A stretch of 64,000 nucleotides of DNA from Saprospiraceae bacterium (GTDB taxonomy: Bacteria; Bacteroidota; Bacteroidia; Chitinophagales; Saprospiraceae): positions 1 to 64,000 of the forward strand of contig JADJYQ010000006.1 in the NCBI GenBank assembly GCA_016719615.1. The letters are read 5' to 3'. Shown piece after piece: positions 7,731-16,596 of this stretch. Positions within the stretch are counted from its first letter, which is position 1, and each line of letters begins with the position of its first letter. The notes under the pieces were generated by a model that worked only from the letters and a program-made list of their open reading frames with translations, had not been told where the DNA came from and did no database searches. Position numbers and translations under genes: made by a program.

Positions 7731-10700
7731 TTATAAACCTGAAGGATCAAATTTTCTTGCAACTCCAAACCACTTCACAATTTTTTCTGCTCCGGTTGAA
7801 TTTTCTTTGATATGAATGATGTAAGCTCCACTTGATACCGGAATGCTTTTGAAATTAGTCAAATCCCACTCAATATCAGGTGTGATTTGCGTTTCAATAA
7901 TTCCCGGATTTGAACCTCTTCTCTTGACAGGAACTTCATCGCGTTTGTATTGCTTTATAAACTTACCATCAACAGAATAAATAGTTACAGTGCAACTTGC
8001 AGGAAGGTTAGTGATTTTTACCACATTTGAAAACTGACCCGTTTCATAATTTGAAAATCCATAATATGGATTTGGAACGACATTTACGTTGTCAAGGGCA
8101 TTGGTAAATGCTGTTTGTTCTACAACGTGATCTGCTTCAAATCCGGATATACTAAATGAATACAAATTATGTCCTTTGTTTTCATTGGTCCCTACAGCAT
8201 ACTGATAAGGATTGTCAACCCGGAATCTAACGGTTACATCATTGGGTATCAATCCGTCTTTGTATGAATTCATTTGCATTCCCTGATTGATCACTGACAT
8301 GCTGCACCAGGTGAAATCTCTGAACAACCTATTCTTATCGGCAATCCTGGTTGAATTCAAACCTGAACGGAAAGATTTACAGGAATCATAAGGAGTTTTT
8401 GTAACGTAAATGTAATGATGGCCACCTAATGGAATACCCAACTCTGATGTGAAAGCATTGATTGGACAACCCTGGTCTAAAATAACATATTCATCAGTAG
8501 GATTGTACATCATGTCATTACCGGTCCAACCACGTTGTGAGCAGCCAGAAAGCAAAATATTCTCCTCAGAGTAAAATGAATTTTCTCCAAATAAAATATT
8601 CAGTCTCTTGCCAGATTCTACATCTACTGCATAGCCTGGAAACCATCCATAGCCCGTACTGTCTTCATTGGTATCGATATCAGGTAATCCATCGCCGTCG
8701 AGGTCGTCTTTTGTTACAGAAGGACTTCTTTTGATGCCAAAGTTCTTTACACCGCTAATTGGAGAAAGCGGTTGATCTCCTGCATTTGAATTCCAGGTTT
8801 CAATGACAACACAACGACTCCATTTAGATTTATCTGAAGTGAAAACGATGTCAACATTATTCAAATCGCTCAACTTCATAGTTCCCTGAGTTACTTTTGA
8901 TAATGGATCAATCCATACCGGAGTTAAAATAAAGGAATCTGAAGGTAATTTATAAGGATACCAGGTTCCCTGAATTTCGGGGCCACCTAATTTTGAAAAA
9001 CATCCCTGTGGATCCAGTGCATATCTAGGCTGTCCTAAGCCGGTTTGAATAAAATCTGTTTGAGCAACATCGTTATCTGGCTGACCAATCAACCATCTTA
9101 AACCATTTGGATCCTTGTAATCAAAATACATGCCTTCGCCAATCACTCCACAAGTATTTGTAGAATCACTGCCGGCATCAATTGTTTGTCCTATGGCAAC
9201 TGAAATTCCAAATTTATTCATTATCTGCTCGTTGAAACGGCTGATATCAGATTCAGAAACTGCAGTATCGTTTGAATTGGTGCGAATCAACATCCAATTT
9301 ACAGGATCATCCAATTTTGTATTGTTCAAATTAGCATCAGAAAAACGCAATTGATAATCTCCATCTTTAACGCGAAGCGGATCGTAAACTTTTATTTCAA
9401 CCGGACCATTTCCGCCCTGATAAGTTACTTTTCCATCAAAATTTGGATTCAGCATTTTATCATACATATCTGATTTAACTTTTAAATCAATTCCGCCAAC
9501 TCCAATTCCATCATGACGCGTGATTTCAAATCCCTGGCCATATTCAGAATTTAATTTTTCATAAACCTGTGGCCTTGGTATGGCAGTATAAGGCTTACCA
9601 TCGCCATTAGGACCAATGTTCAAACGACCCGGACAGTATTGTGTACGTTGTCCGAGATTTTCGACGAGGTCATAACTTTTATAATTATTATATCCGTATG
9701 CAATTGAAACGAAATAATATTTTTTGTGATTCACCAATCGCCGGTCGCCAGTCGCAAACTGATCTTCTGAAATTCTAAAGGTGTGGCGTATTCCTACATC
9801 TGCACCGGCTACTTTTTCAACCGGACTGTAAACGATAGGATGCGTAGTTTGATTCGGATTAGGGTTTTTGGTACCAACCCAATTATAAATCTTTGTGATT
9901 TTATTTTTTAAATCTACGGTAAACAATTCTCTTGCTTTGGTAGGATCTGAAATAACAGCATCTGTCAAAGTTACAGAAGCATCTGCAACTTGGAATATTC
10001 TGTAGCCTTCAAAACGATACAAGCTATCTACTCCAGGAGGAAGACCAATACCCTTATCTTCCCATGATTCCAGATAATTATTTGAACCTATATCATTGGT
10101 AAGGACCATCACCAATTCGCGATCTAATTCAATAAAATCGACATCCGGAGCATCAGGTCCATCTTTTAATCTGAAACAATTATCAAATAAATCCTGAGAT
10201 AAATTATCTGCTGCAAACAGTTCGTCTAATCCCGGACAAGGATAATTTTGATCAGGAACAAAAACTGCACCGATGATTAATTCATTAATGGCACCCGGTT
10301 TTAACAACATAGGTCCTGTTGCCTGTAAAGTTCTTCTATCACCTTCGGGTGCTTGAACAGAACACATACTCCAGCCTGAATTGTCATTGGGCTCACTTGG
10401 GAAAGCATATCGTGTAGAATCGACTGAGCCGGGATTATATCCGCTTCCGCCTCTGGTCAAAGGTGTACCATCGCGCCATCTACCTGTTAAATAATTATAA
10501 TATTCTGTGGCTAAACCAGGATCTGTGGTGGCTGCAGGGTGATTACCCCCGCCACTTGGGTTGTTATAATACATAAAAGATGACATCCCAATCTCATTTC
10601 CTGCAGTATCTAAAGGTCCTCTGAAATAATCCACACCTAGCACAGGTATTTCTGTACAATAGGTATTTACACCGCGGTCGCAATTACAACCATTATTTCC

Positions 10701-11723
10701 ATCTGAACCGTCTATATTATAAATAAACATCATGCTTCTTTCAACATCGCAACCAATATAATCGTCAGAATAACATCCTAAATCGGGGTCTACCCACATT
10801 GCGAAATAACACTCTTCCAAATCCTGAGGCGCACGGTTAATCAACTTATATCTTTGAAAGGTCATGTCATTGATTTCATCTCCAGTTGTAAAAGCAAAAG
10901 CCTGTACCTGAACTTCCATACGGATAGGTTCTCCGTTTGAATTGGTGTGAATGCCTCCATTATCATTGTAGATCCAGAAAATCATTTGATCCGGAAAAAC
11001 CGGCTCGGGGCAGCCCCGGATATCGATAATTGGAAATTCACCTTTTTCAGGTTGATAGATGCCATCTTCTGATTCGGGATATTCATAAAACAAACCCAAG
11101 CCCTGAGGATACAAGATCGGATCCGGTAATTCGAAATTATACTTTTGAGAAAAGTACTTATTTCCTCTTGCCGGATAATAAAGTACATCTTCCGGAATTT
11201 CATCTACGGTTAATTCGCGAATGCCTCTGACCGCCCTGAAGTTTTTTTGTTGTTCTCTGATACTGCTACCGTTGACCACGAAAAACTGATCCCATTTCAA
11301 ACAAATATCCATATCTGTTTCACCGAGATTCGTAAGTGGCCCTGGCCAACAATCGTTAGCACTTGAACTTCTGAACGTTTGACCCATCATGTGTAGATTG
11401 CCTGCAGGATCTTTTCCACCTACCCATACTGCACCTGCAAAAATCGCTGATACCTCTTCCTTATTGGATCCCGGTTCGACCTTAGGAACGATATAACTTC
11501 CCCGGTTAAGATCCCACCAACAATCACCGCCATTCAATAATCTTGCGCGCACATTATTGATGTCGAGATCTATTTGTTTCGTAGCTGGAGCACATGCACC
11601 ACCACGAACCTGTAATTTTTTACTGGATGCATTTGGCTTGCCATAACTTTCAGATGGCTTGTGTGCTAATGCATCGTTTAAAAATGAAACGAATAGAATG
11701 AAAATAAAAAATGAATATTTCAT
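7731..11723 (-). CDS. Large secreted surface protein of unknown function (1330 aa)
   Basis: MKYSFFIFILFVSFLNDALA is a signal peptide. The mature protein opens with GGACAPATKQIDLDINNVRA and then AIFAGAVWVGGKDPAGNLHM. The C-terminal 120 residues contain VVPNPYYGFSNYE, a VTIYSVDGKFIKQY strand and SSGAYIIHI, a layout like T9SS sorting or anchoring domains, although the last residues differ from the standard type A signal. Long tracts rich in Asp, Asn and Gly suggest calcium-binding loops. I recognise no enzyme motif. The gene begins 21 bases after the TonB receptor stop and is followed 73 bases later by the PorV-like gene, so the three probably act together at the surface. Confidence 0.7.
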   Translation of the reverse strand: MKYSFFIFILFVSFLNDALAHKPSESYGKPNASSKKLQVRGGACAPATKQIDLDINNVRARLLNGGDCWWDLNRGSYIVPKVEPGSNKEEVSAIFAGAVWVGGKDPAGNLHMMGQTFRSSSANDCWPGPLTNLGETDMDICLKWDQFFVVNGSSIREQQKNFRAVRGIRELTVDEIPEDVLYYPARGNKYFSQKYNFELPDPILYPQGLGLFYEYPESEDGIYQPEKGEFPIIDIRGCPEPVFPDQMIFWIYNDNGGIHTNSNGEPIRMEVQVQAFAFTTGDEINDMTFQRYKLINRAPQDLEECYFAMWVDPDLGCYSDDYIGCDVERSMMFIYNIDGSDGNNGCNCDRGVNTYCTEIPVLGVDYFRGPLDTAGNEIGMSSFMYYNNPSGGGNHPAATTDPGLATEYYNYLTGRWRDGTPLTRGGSGYNPGSVDSTRYAFPSEPNDNSGWSMCSVQAPEGDRRTLQATGPMLLKPGAINELIIGAVFVPDQNYPCPGLDELFAADNLSQDLFDNCFRLKDGPDAPDVDFIELDRELVMVLTNDIGSNNYLESWEDKGIGLPPGVDSLYRFEGYRIFQVADASVTLTDAVISDPTKARELFTVDLKNKITKIYNWVGTKNPNPNQTTHPIVYSPVEKVAGADVGIRHTFRISEDQFATGDRRLVNHKKYYFVSIAYGYNNYKSYDLVENLGQRTQYCPGRLNIGPNGDGKPYTAIPRPQVYEKLNSEYGQGFEITRHDGIGVGGIDLKVKSDMYDKMLNPNFDGKVTYQGGNGPVEIKVYDPLRVKDGDYQLRFSDANLNNTKLDDPVNWMLIRTNSNDTAVSESDISRFNEQIMNKFGISVAIGQTIDAGSDSTNTCGVIGEGMYFDYKDPNGLRWLIGQPDNDVAQTDFIQTGLGQPRYALDPQGCFSKLGGPEIQGTWYPYKLPSDSFILTPVWIDPLSKVTQGTMKLSDLNNVDIVFTSDKSKWSRCVVIETWNSNAGDQPLSPISGVKNFGIKRSPSVTKDDLDGDGLPDIDTNEDSTGYGWFPGYAVDVESGKRLNILFGENSFYSEENILLSGCSQRGWTGNDMMYNPTDEYVILDQGCPINAFTSELGIPLGGHHYIYVTKTPYDSCKSFRSGLNSTRIADKNRLFRDFTWCSMSVINQGMQMNSYKDGLIPNDVTVRFRVDNPYQYAVGTNENKGHNLYSFSISGFEADHVVEQTAFTNALDNVNVVPNPYYGFSNYETGQFSNVVKITNLPASCTVTIYSVDGKFIKQYKRDEVPVKRRGSNPGIIETQITPDIEWDLTNFKSIPVSSGAYIIHIKENSTGAEKIVKWFGVARKFDPSGL

Positions 11724-11744
11724 ATTATTTTTTAAATTTTAAAT

Positions 11745-14700
11745 TTAGAATTCCAATATAGCTCCAATAAATATTCTTCTTGGAAGCGTGAAATTGTCCG
11801 GATTAAGAACCCGGTAATTGTATTGGTTGACAAAATAATCTATATAACTTTCTCCATAGGAGCTGACCACATTATCCAATTCTGCATCGCCGCGATCAGA
11901 ATTCAAATAGCCATCATCTTTGGCATCACCCGAACCTCTGTAAACAGCAATCACATTTTTGGTATCTAGTAAATTTTGGACACGCAGATAAATATTCAGG
12001 TCCAAAGGATTTTTTCCTTTCACAAGACTGAAGTTTTTATCTACTCTCACATCTATACCAAAGTTCCATGGCAAACGTGCACCATTGATATCTCCCCGGA
12101 AACCGGAGCCTCCAAAACGTACGATCTGTGTACCCGGTGAATAGGGTCTTCCGGATGCGGTGATCACTTGAAAATTGATTCCAAAATTGGAAAGAATGTC
12201 CTTGCCGGCAATTCTTGGACCATTGTATGCTTTACCGGATTGATAGCGATAATCAACCGTAAAAGCAAAACGGTGGCGTTCGTCGTAATTAAAAGGAAAA
12301 ATATTTCTGATATTGATACCCTTTTGCGTTAAACCCGATTGCGATTCCGGATCAGAACCCGTACCATCTGCAAATTGCAAGGTATAGGCAGCAGTAAATT
12401 CAAGATTGCCAGTTCTTCGCAAATCGTAAGTGAAATTAAATCCTTTCACCGTTCCAAAATCTATGTTGCCATAACTGTCGTAAGTACCCACAGTGGCCAC
12501 CCGGCTATAGGTAATTCTGTTGATCATATTTCTCAATTCCTTGTAATAAGCAGATAATTTAATCGCAGAAGAATTGGAAATTTTTTGTTGAAATCCAACC
12601 TCGTAATCAATAGTCTTACTTGGAATCAAATTCGGATTGTTTGCAGGCGTACGGCCTTGATCATTGAAATAGTAATATTCCAATGGTGAAACAAAAGAAT
12701 TAGAAGTTGGTCTTTGAACGAGAATATCGTAATGCGCAAAAAAGTTGGAATTATCTGAAATGGGAAATGAAAAAGCCAACCTTGGCATAAAATTGATTTG
12801 AGGATCGTAATCTTCAAATGAGTCGTCTAATTTAAAAGTAGGTCGTTTGATCGAACGTATGGTATCTTCCGGTTCGATATAAGCTGGGAAAACCAGATTA
12901 CTTGTAAAAATCTGATCAGAAGAGTTCACCGGTGTTCCAGCGGAATTGTACCACTGATCGCCGTTTCGATAAGCTTTGACGGAAGTTGAGCGTTCTCCGG
13001 AAACGTAAACTTTATAATCATCTCCAATGGAGCCCGGTTTATTAGTCCCATTGATATCATGAAATGCTTTGGCACTTAATACCCCATAAAGTGAATAAGG
13101 ATCTTTTAAAACTTTGGTGTTTGCATCGTAGTAATCAACCCTGAAACCAAGTCTGAATATGATGTCTTTAAAAGTAAACTTATCCTGAATATAACCACCC
13201 GCATAAATTGGAGAAAAAGGCGCTACTGTAAAAGCTTTATTACCCTCTGCATCGATGATATTAAAGAAATCTTCGAATTTAGCATTGCCGGATAATTTAT
13301 TTCCGAGATAATCGTATCCTGAATATCCAATAGCACTTTGGTCTGTCAATTCCTGAGCCGAAAACATATCAAGGCTCAATGCATTGTTGTCTAATTCATT
13401 GACATTTACATACTCATATACCGCTGAATCAATAGGAATATTGGGTAATAATTTTCTGCGTACTTCTCTGTAAAATCTCGATTCAGAAGAAGGCGTAATG
13501 ATATTCCTGTATAAATCACCGCAATCATTATCAAAACCAACAACGATCGTGGTATCTACGCCAGAGATATGATTATTGGTATAAAGACGCGCAAGATTCC
13601 ATAGGGCAAAAGGAGCCACGGTATAGGATCTGGAAACGCGTTGCTCATAGACCAAGCCAAATTGAATATTATGTCTTCCGCTTTTAGAACCACCGGGAAG
13701 AAAATCGAATCCACTTGTCACTTGCAGAGTGACCAGATCATTATCAGTTTTATTGTAACGGTTGTAGATTCCGCCCACATTATTATTAAGGCCTGACCAG
13801 GTATTGTCAAAAGCCGAGCTTAAGCGGCCATTGGAAGCTCTGTAACCATCTAAAAGCTGTGGCTCTGTAATTCCAATTTCATTGAGAGCTGCATATCCCG
13901 GATTTGTTGTTGTTGCCGGATCAAAACCATCAACTAAAAAAGTCCAGCCTGAGTGTACACCTTCCCTAGATTCACATTCGTAATGCCCCGGGAATTTTCC
14001 AATATATCCGTAATCAAACAAGCGGTCTTTATGTCTCCAATCCTGAGTTTCACTTTTAGATTTTTGGAGACCGGCCTGAATGGTGTAATAGGCGTTTTGG
14101 ATATTTGAACCGGCACCACCATCTTCGCCCGGATTGTTTCCGAGATCAACTAACCTTCCCAGTCTGTGGCGTAAACGGATGTTTCCGCGATAGATCTGAT
14201 TGTCTTGTACCGGATTATTGATCCAGTTTAACAAGGTCCAGGATCCCTGACCGGTTGTATTATCATCACCGGGATTAAATCGGTTATTGACATCTGAATA
14301 GTTTCCGGATATGGAAATATCAATATTTTCAACGGGTCTGAAATCCAGTTTTGCAGTAATATCGTAAGCCGTATTGTCTTCGTTAGGATTGTAATCCAAA
14401 ACTTCAATTTCATCATCCTCCAAGAATTGACCTGAAACCGTTGGAGTACCACCCAATAAGCGCAAAGGATCGTTGGTCAATCTTGAGATGGAGGATTCTT
14501 TGGCTCTGTAAATTGGATAAGCAGGAGGATCATCATCTTTTTGGAAATTATACTGTCCGGCCACGCGATAACCAAGTATTGTACGACCATATGTAGAGTC
14601 TGTAAGTTTTTGTTTCCAGATAGGACCGCTTAGATTTAAGCTTAACAATCTGTAGCCATAAGGATCTAATCCTTCTGAAGTTTCCAATTCAACCCCGCCT

Positions 14701-15380
14701 GAAAATTTGGAGGAAGGGCCTTTACTGGTAAGTGCTATGATACCACCTGTTACATCGCCATATTGAGCCTCGATACCTCCGGTAACCACCTGAAGCTGTT
14801 CGAGTTCAGAAGTTGGAATTTGCCTTCCGGTGATTCTTAAACCATCCAGGTAAAAAACAGTGGCATCTGCCCGGCCACCTCGTATATATGCATTACCGCC
14901 ATCGACACTAGATAAACCTGCAGCTGTTGCAGCAACCGCATTGATGTTTTTGACAGGCATGTTTTTAATCTTTTCGGCAGTAATTACCGAACCTTGTGTG
15001 GTATTATCCTTTTCAATGAGGGGAGCCCGGTATTCGACAACATCGACCACTCCAAGTTCCAGTCCAAAGGTCATTTTGATGTTAAGCGTATTGACCTTGC
15101 CGCCCAACACATTAATACCTGTTACGCGTTGAGGGTTATAGCCCACATATCGGGCCTCCACGTCATATTTACCGGGATCGAGCTGCACACTATAGTTCCC
15201 ATCAAAGTCAGAAACAACTGTAGTGACCTGAATGCCATTTTTAAATATGATGATGGCACATTGAATAATGGGTTCTCCGTTATCCTTGTCGGCCACTTTT
15301 CCCGACAAAGCGGTTTGAGCTCCGGCGAGCAAGGACATGAGTATAACAGCATGGAAAATGAGTACTATTCGTTTGACCAT
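11745..15380 (-). CDS. TonB-dependent outer-membrane receptor with carboxypeptidase-regulatory-like N-domain
   Basis: The 1211-aa product has a signal peptide (residues 1-22), a carboxypeptidase-regulatory-like beta-sandwich (about 25-110, ALSGKVADKDNGEPI to VGYNPQRVTGI), a plug domain (about 125-230, with IRGGRADATVFYLDGLRI) and a long barrel ending in IFIGAILEF with a terminal Phe. Such receptors take up large ligands using energy from TonB-ExbBD. No SusD partner lies nearby; instead a 1330-aa secreted protein and a PorV-like barrel follow. This makes it an atypical unit, possibly for export or surface assembly instead of sugar uptake. It is the first gene after a good promoter. Confidence 0.9.
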   Translation of the reverse strand: MVKRIVLIFHAVILMSLLAGAQTALSGKVADKDNGEPIIQCAIIIFKNGIQVTTVVSDFDGNYSVQLDPGKYDVEARYVGYNPQRVTGINVLGGKVNTLNIKMTFGLELGVVDVVEYRAPLIEKDNTTQGSVITAEKIKNMPVKNINAVAATAAGLSSVDGGNAYIRGGRADATVFYLDGLRITGRQIPTSELEQLQVVTGGIEAQYGDVTGGIIALTSKGPSSKFSGGVELETSEGLDPYGYRLLSLNLSGPIWKQKLTDSTYGRTILGYRVAGQYNFQKDDDPPAYPIYRAKESSISRLTNDPLRLLGGTPTVSGQFLEDDEIEVLDYNPNEDNTAYDITAKLDFRPVENIDISISGNYSDVNNRFNPGDDNTTGQGSWTLLNWINNPVQDNQIYRGNIRLRHRLGRLVDLGNNPGEDGGAGSNIQNAYYTIQAGLQKSKSETQDWRHKDRLFDYGYIGKFPGHYECESREGVHSGWTFLVDGFDPATTTNPGYAALNEIGITEPQLLDGYRASNGRLSSAFDNTWSGLNNNVGGIYNRYNKTDNDLVTLQVTSGFDFLPGGSKSGRHNIQFGLVYEQRVSRSYTVAPFALWNLARLYTNNHISGVDTTIVVGFDNDCGDLYRNIITPSSESRFYREVRRKLLPNIPIDSAVYEYVNVNELDNNALSLDMFSAQELTDQSAIGYSGYDYLGNKLSGNAKFEDFFNIIDAEGNKAFTVAPFSPIYAGGYIQDKFTFKDIIFRLGFRVDYYDANTKVLKDPYSLYGVLSAKAFHDINGTNKPGSIGDDYKVYVSGERSTSVKAYRNGDQWYNSAGTPVNSSDQIFTSNLVFPAYIEPEDTIRSIKRPTFKLDDSFEDYDPQINFMPRLAFSFPISDNSNFFAHYDILVQRPTSNSFVSPLEYYYFNDQGRTPANNPNLIPSKTIDYEVGFQQKISNSSAIKLSAYYKELRNMINRITYSRVATVGTYDSYGNIDFGTVKGFNFTYDLRRTGNLEFTAAYTLQFADGTGSDPESQSGLTQKGINIRNIFPFNYDERHRFAFTVDYRYQSGKAYNGPRIAGKDILSNFGINFQVITASGRPYSPGTQIVRFGGSGFRGDINGARLPWNFGIDVRVDKNFSLVKGKNPLDLNIYLRVQNLLDTKNVIAVYRGSGDAKDDGYLNSDRGDAELDNVVSSYGESYIDYFVNQYNYRVLNPDNFTLPRRIFIGAILEF

Positions 15381-15418
15381 AATGTAAATTTGAAAAAATT
15401 ATCCTATAAAAAATTTCG

Positions 15419-15449
15419 CAATGTTAAGAATTTCTAAATGCATTTCAAA
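15419..15449 (-). promoter_or_regulatory. Promoter of the TonB receptor operon
   Basis: On the minus strand TTTG (15446-15449) is followed after exactly 19 bases by TAACATTG (15419-15426), one mismatch from the Bacteroidota -33/-7 pair TTTG-N19-21-TAnnTTTG. The leader before the ATG at 15380 would be about 30 bases. Confidence 0.6.
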
Positions 15450-15524
15450 CCTATTTGATCTGAAGCATTCTAAAATATTTCCGCAGTAAACGATGTCAAT
15501 TGATAATCTATTGATTTTCAACGC

Positions 15525-16481
15525 TTAAGACATACTGTTCCATAGCAATGTATCAAGCTTTTCTAAAAGTAGTTGTGCAATTTTTTGTTTCGACTCAAAA
15601 GTCCATCCCGCGATGTGCGGGCTTAGTATCACCTGCTCAAAGGCGTACAATTCTTCATACATTTTTCGTTCCTCATCGGAATAGCTCAAAGGATGTTCGT
15701 TTTCGAAAACATCCAAACAGGCTCCCAGGACCTGGCCCGACCTTAGCGCTTTGACCAGGTCGGTCGTTTTTACAATCGGGCCCCTCGAAGTATTGATCAA
15801 ATAAATAGAATTTTTGCAAGCATTAAAAAACTCCTCGTTGACCAAATGTTTCGTTTCAGGACTTAGGGGAATGTGTAAACTGATCACGCCGGCTTCATTT
15901 AGGATCGTTTCTACATTCTTTACATGCTCATAACGAGGTCCCAATTCCAAATGCTGCTTGTATTTATCAAAAACGAGGACTTTAACATCAAAGGCCGACA
16001 ATAATTTTGCAAATGCAGGTCCTGTGTGTCCGTAACCAATAATTCCAACTGTTTGACCCTGAAGCTCTTTGCCTCTATTTTTCTCCCGATTCCATAACCA
16101 GGATCTCAATTCACGGTCAGCTCTGTTTATATTTCGAAATAAACTCAACAAGAGCCCTAAAGCGTGTTCGGCTACTGCCTGACAATTTGCTTCAGGAGTA
16201 TTGATCAGTTGAATTCCTCTTTCCTGAGCAGCCGGGACATCGATAATTTCCATCCCGGAACCCAACCTTCCAATCCATTTCAGTTTATCCGCTTTTTCAA
16301 TAAAAGCTCTGTCAACCTTGATCTTACTATTTATAACCAATCCTGTATAATGAGAAATAATCTCTTTGGTTTGATGTAAACTTATATCAGCTTGATATTC
16401 TACTTCATATCCCCTGGCTTCCAGTCCAGTAATAAGATTGGGATGAACATCATCTGTAATCAGCAACTTAGGTTTGGTCAT
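15525..16481 (-). CDS. D-isomer-specific 2-hydroxyacid dehydrogenase
   Basis: The 318-aa product is an NAD-dependent dehydrogenase of the SerA/lactate dehydrogenase-D family. It has a Rossmann GYGHTG motif (residues about 150), an Arg in NTSRGPIV, a Glu in CLDVFENEH and a His in LSPHIAGWT, which form the usual Arg-Glu-His catalytic set. The N-terminal segment keeps SGMEIIDVPAAQERGI, so the closest role would be a 3-phosphoglycerate dehydrogenase in serine synthesis or a broad hydroxyacid dehydrogenase. There is no ACT domain. The ATG at 16481 is taken over a TTG two codons earlier. It is divergent from carB. Confidence 0.85.
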   Translation of the reverse strand: MTKPKLLITDDVHPNLITGLEARGYEVEYQADISLHQTKEIISHYTGLVINSKIKVDRAFIEKADKLKWIGRLGSGMEIIDVPAAQERGIQLINTPEANCQAVAEHALGLLLSLFRNINRADRELRSWLWNREKNRGKELQGQTVGIIGYGHTGPAFAKLLSAFDVKVLVFDKYKQHLELGPRYEHVKNVETILNEAGVISLHIPLSPETKHLVNEEFFNACKNSIYLINTSRGPIVKTTDLVKALRSGQVLGACLDVFENEHPLSYSDEERKMYEELYAFEQVILSPHIAGWTFESKQKIAQLLLEKLDTLLWNSMS

Positions 16482-16570
16482 GAACAATTTTTTGTAGCGG
16501 CCGATACCGAAATTCTAAAACTAACAAAACTGCTAAAGGAACTCAAGTCCGGCTTTCGTCGGGCAAAGCT

Positions 16571-16578
16571 TATCTTTG
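16571..16578 (+). promoter_or_regulatory. Putative -7 element of carB
   Basis: TATCTTTG fits TAnnTTTG and ends 18 bases before the carB ATG at 16597, predicting a leader of about a dozen bases. No clear -33 TTTG was found. Confidence 0.45.
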
Positions 16579-16596
16579 CGCCAAATTAACTATTTA

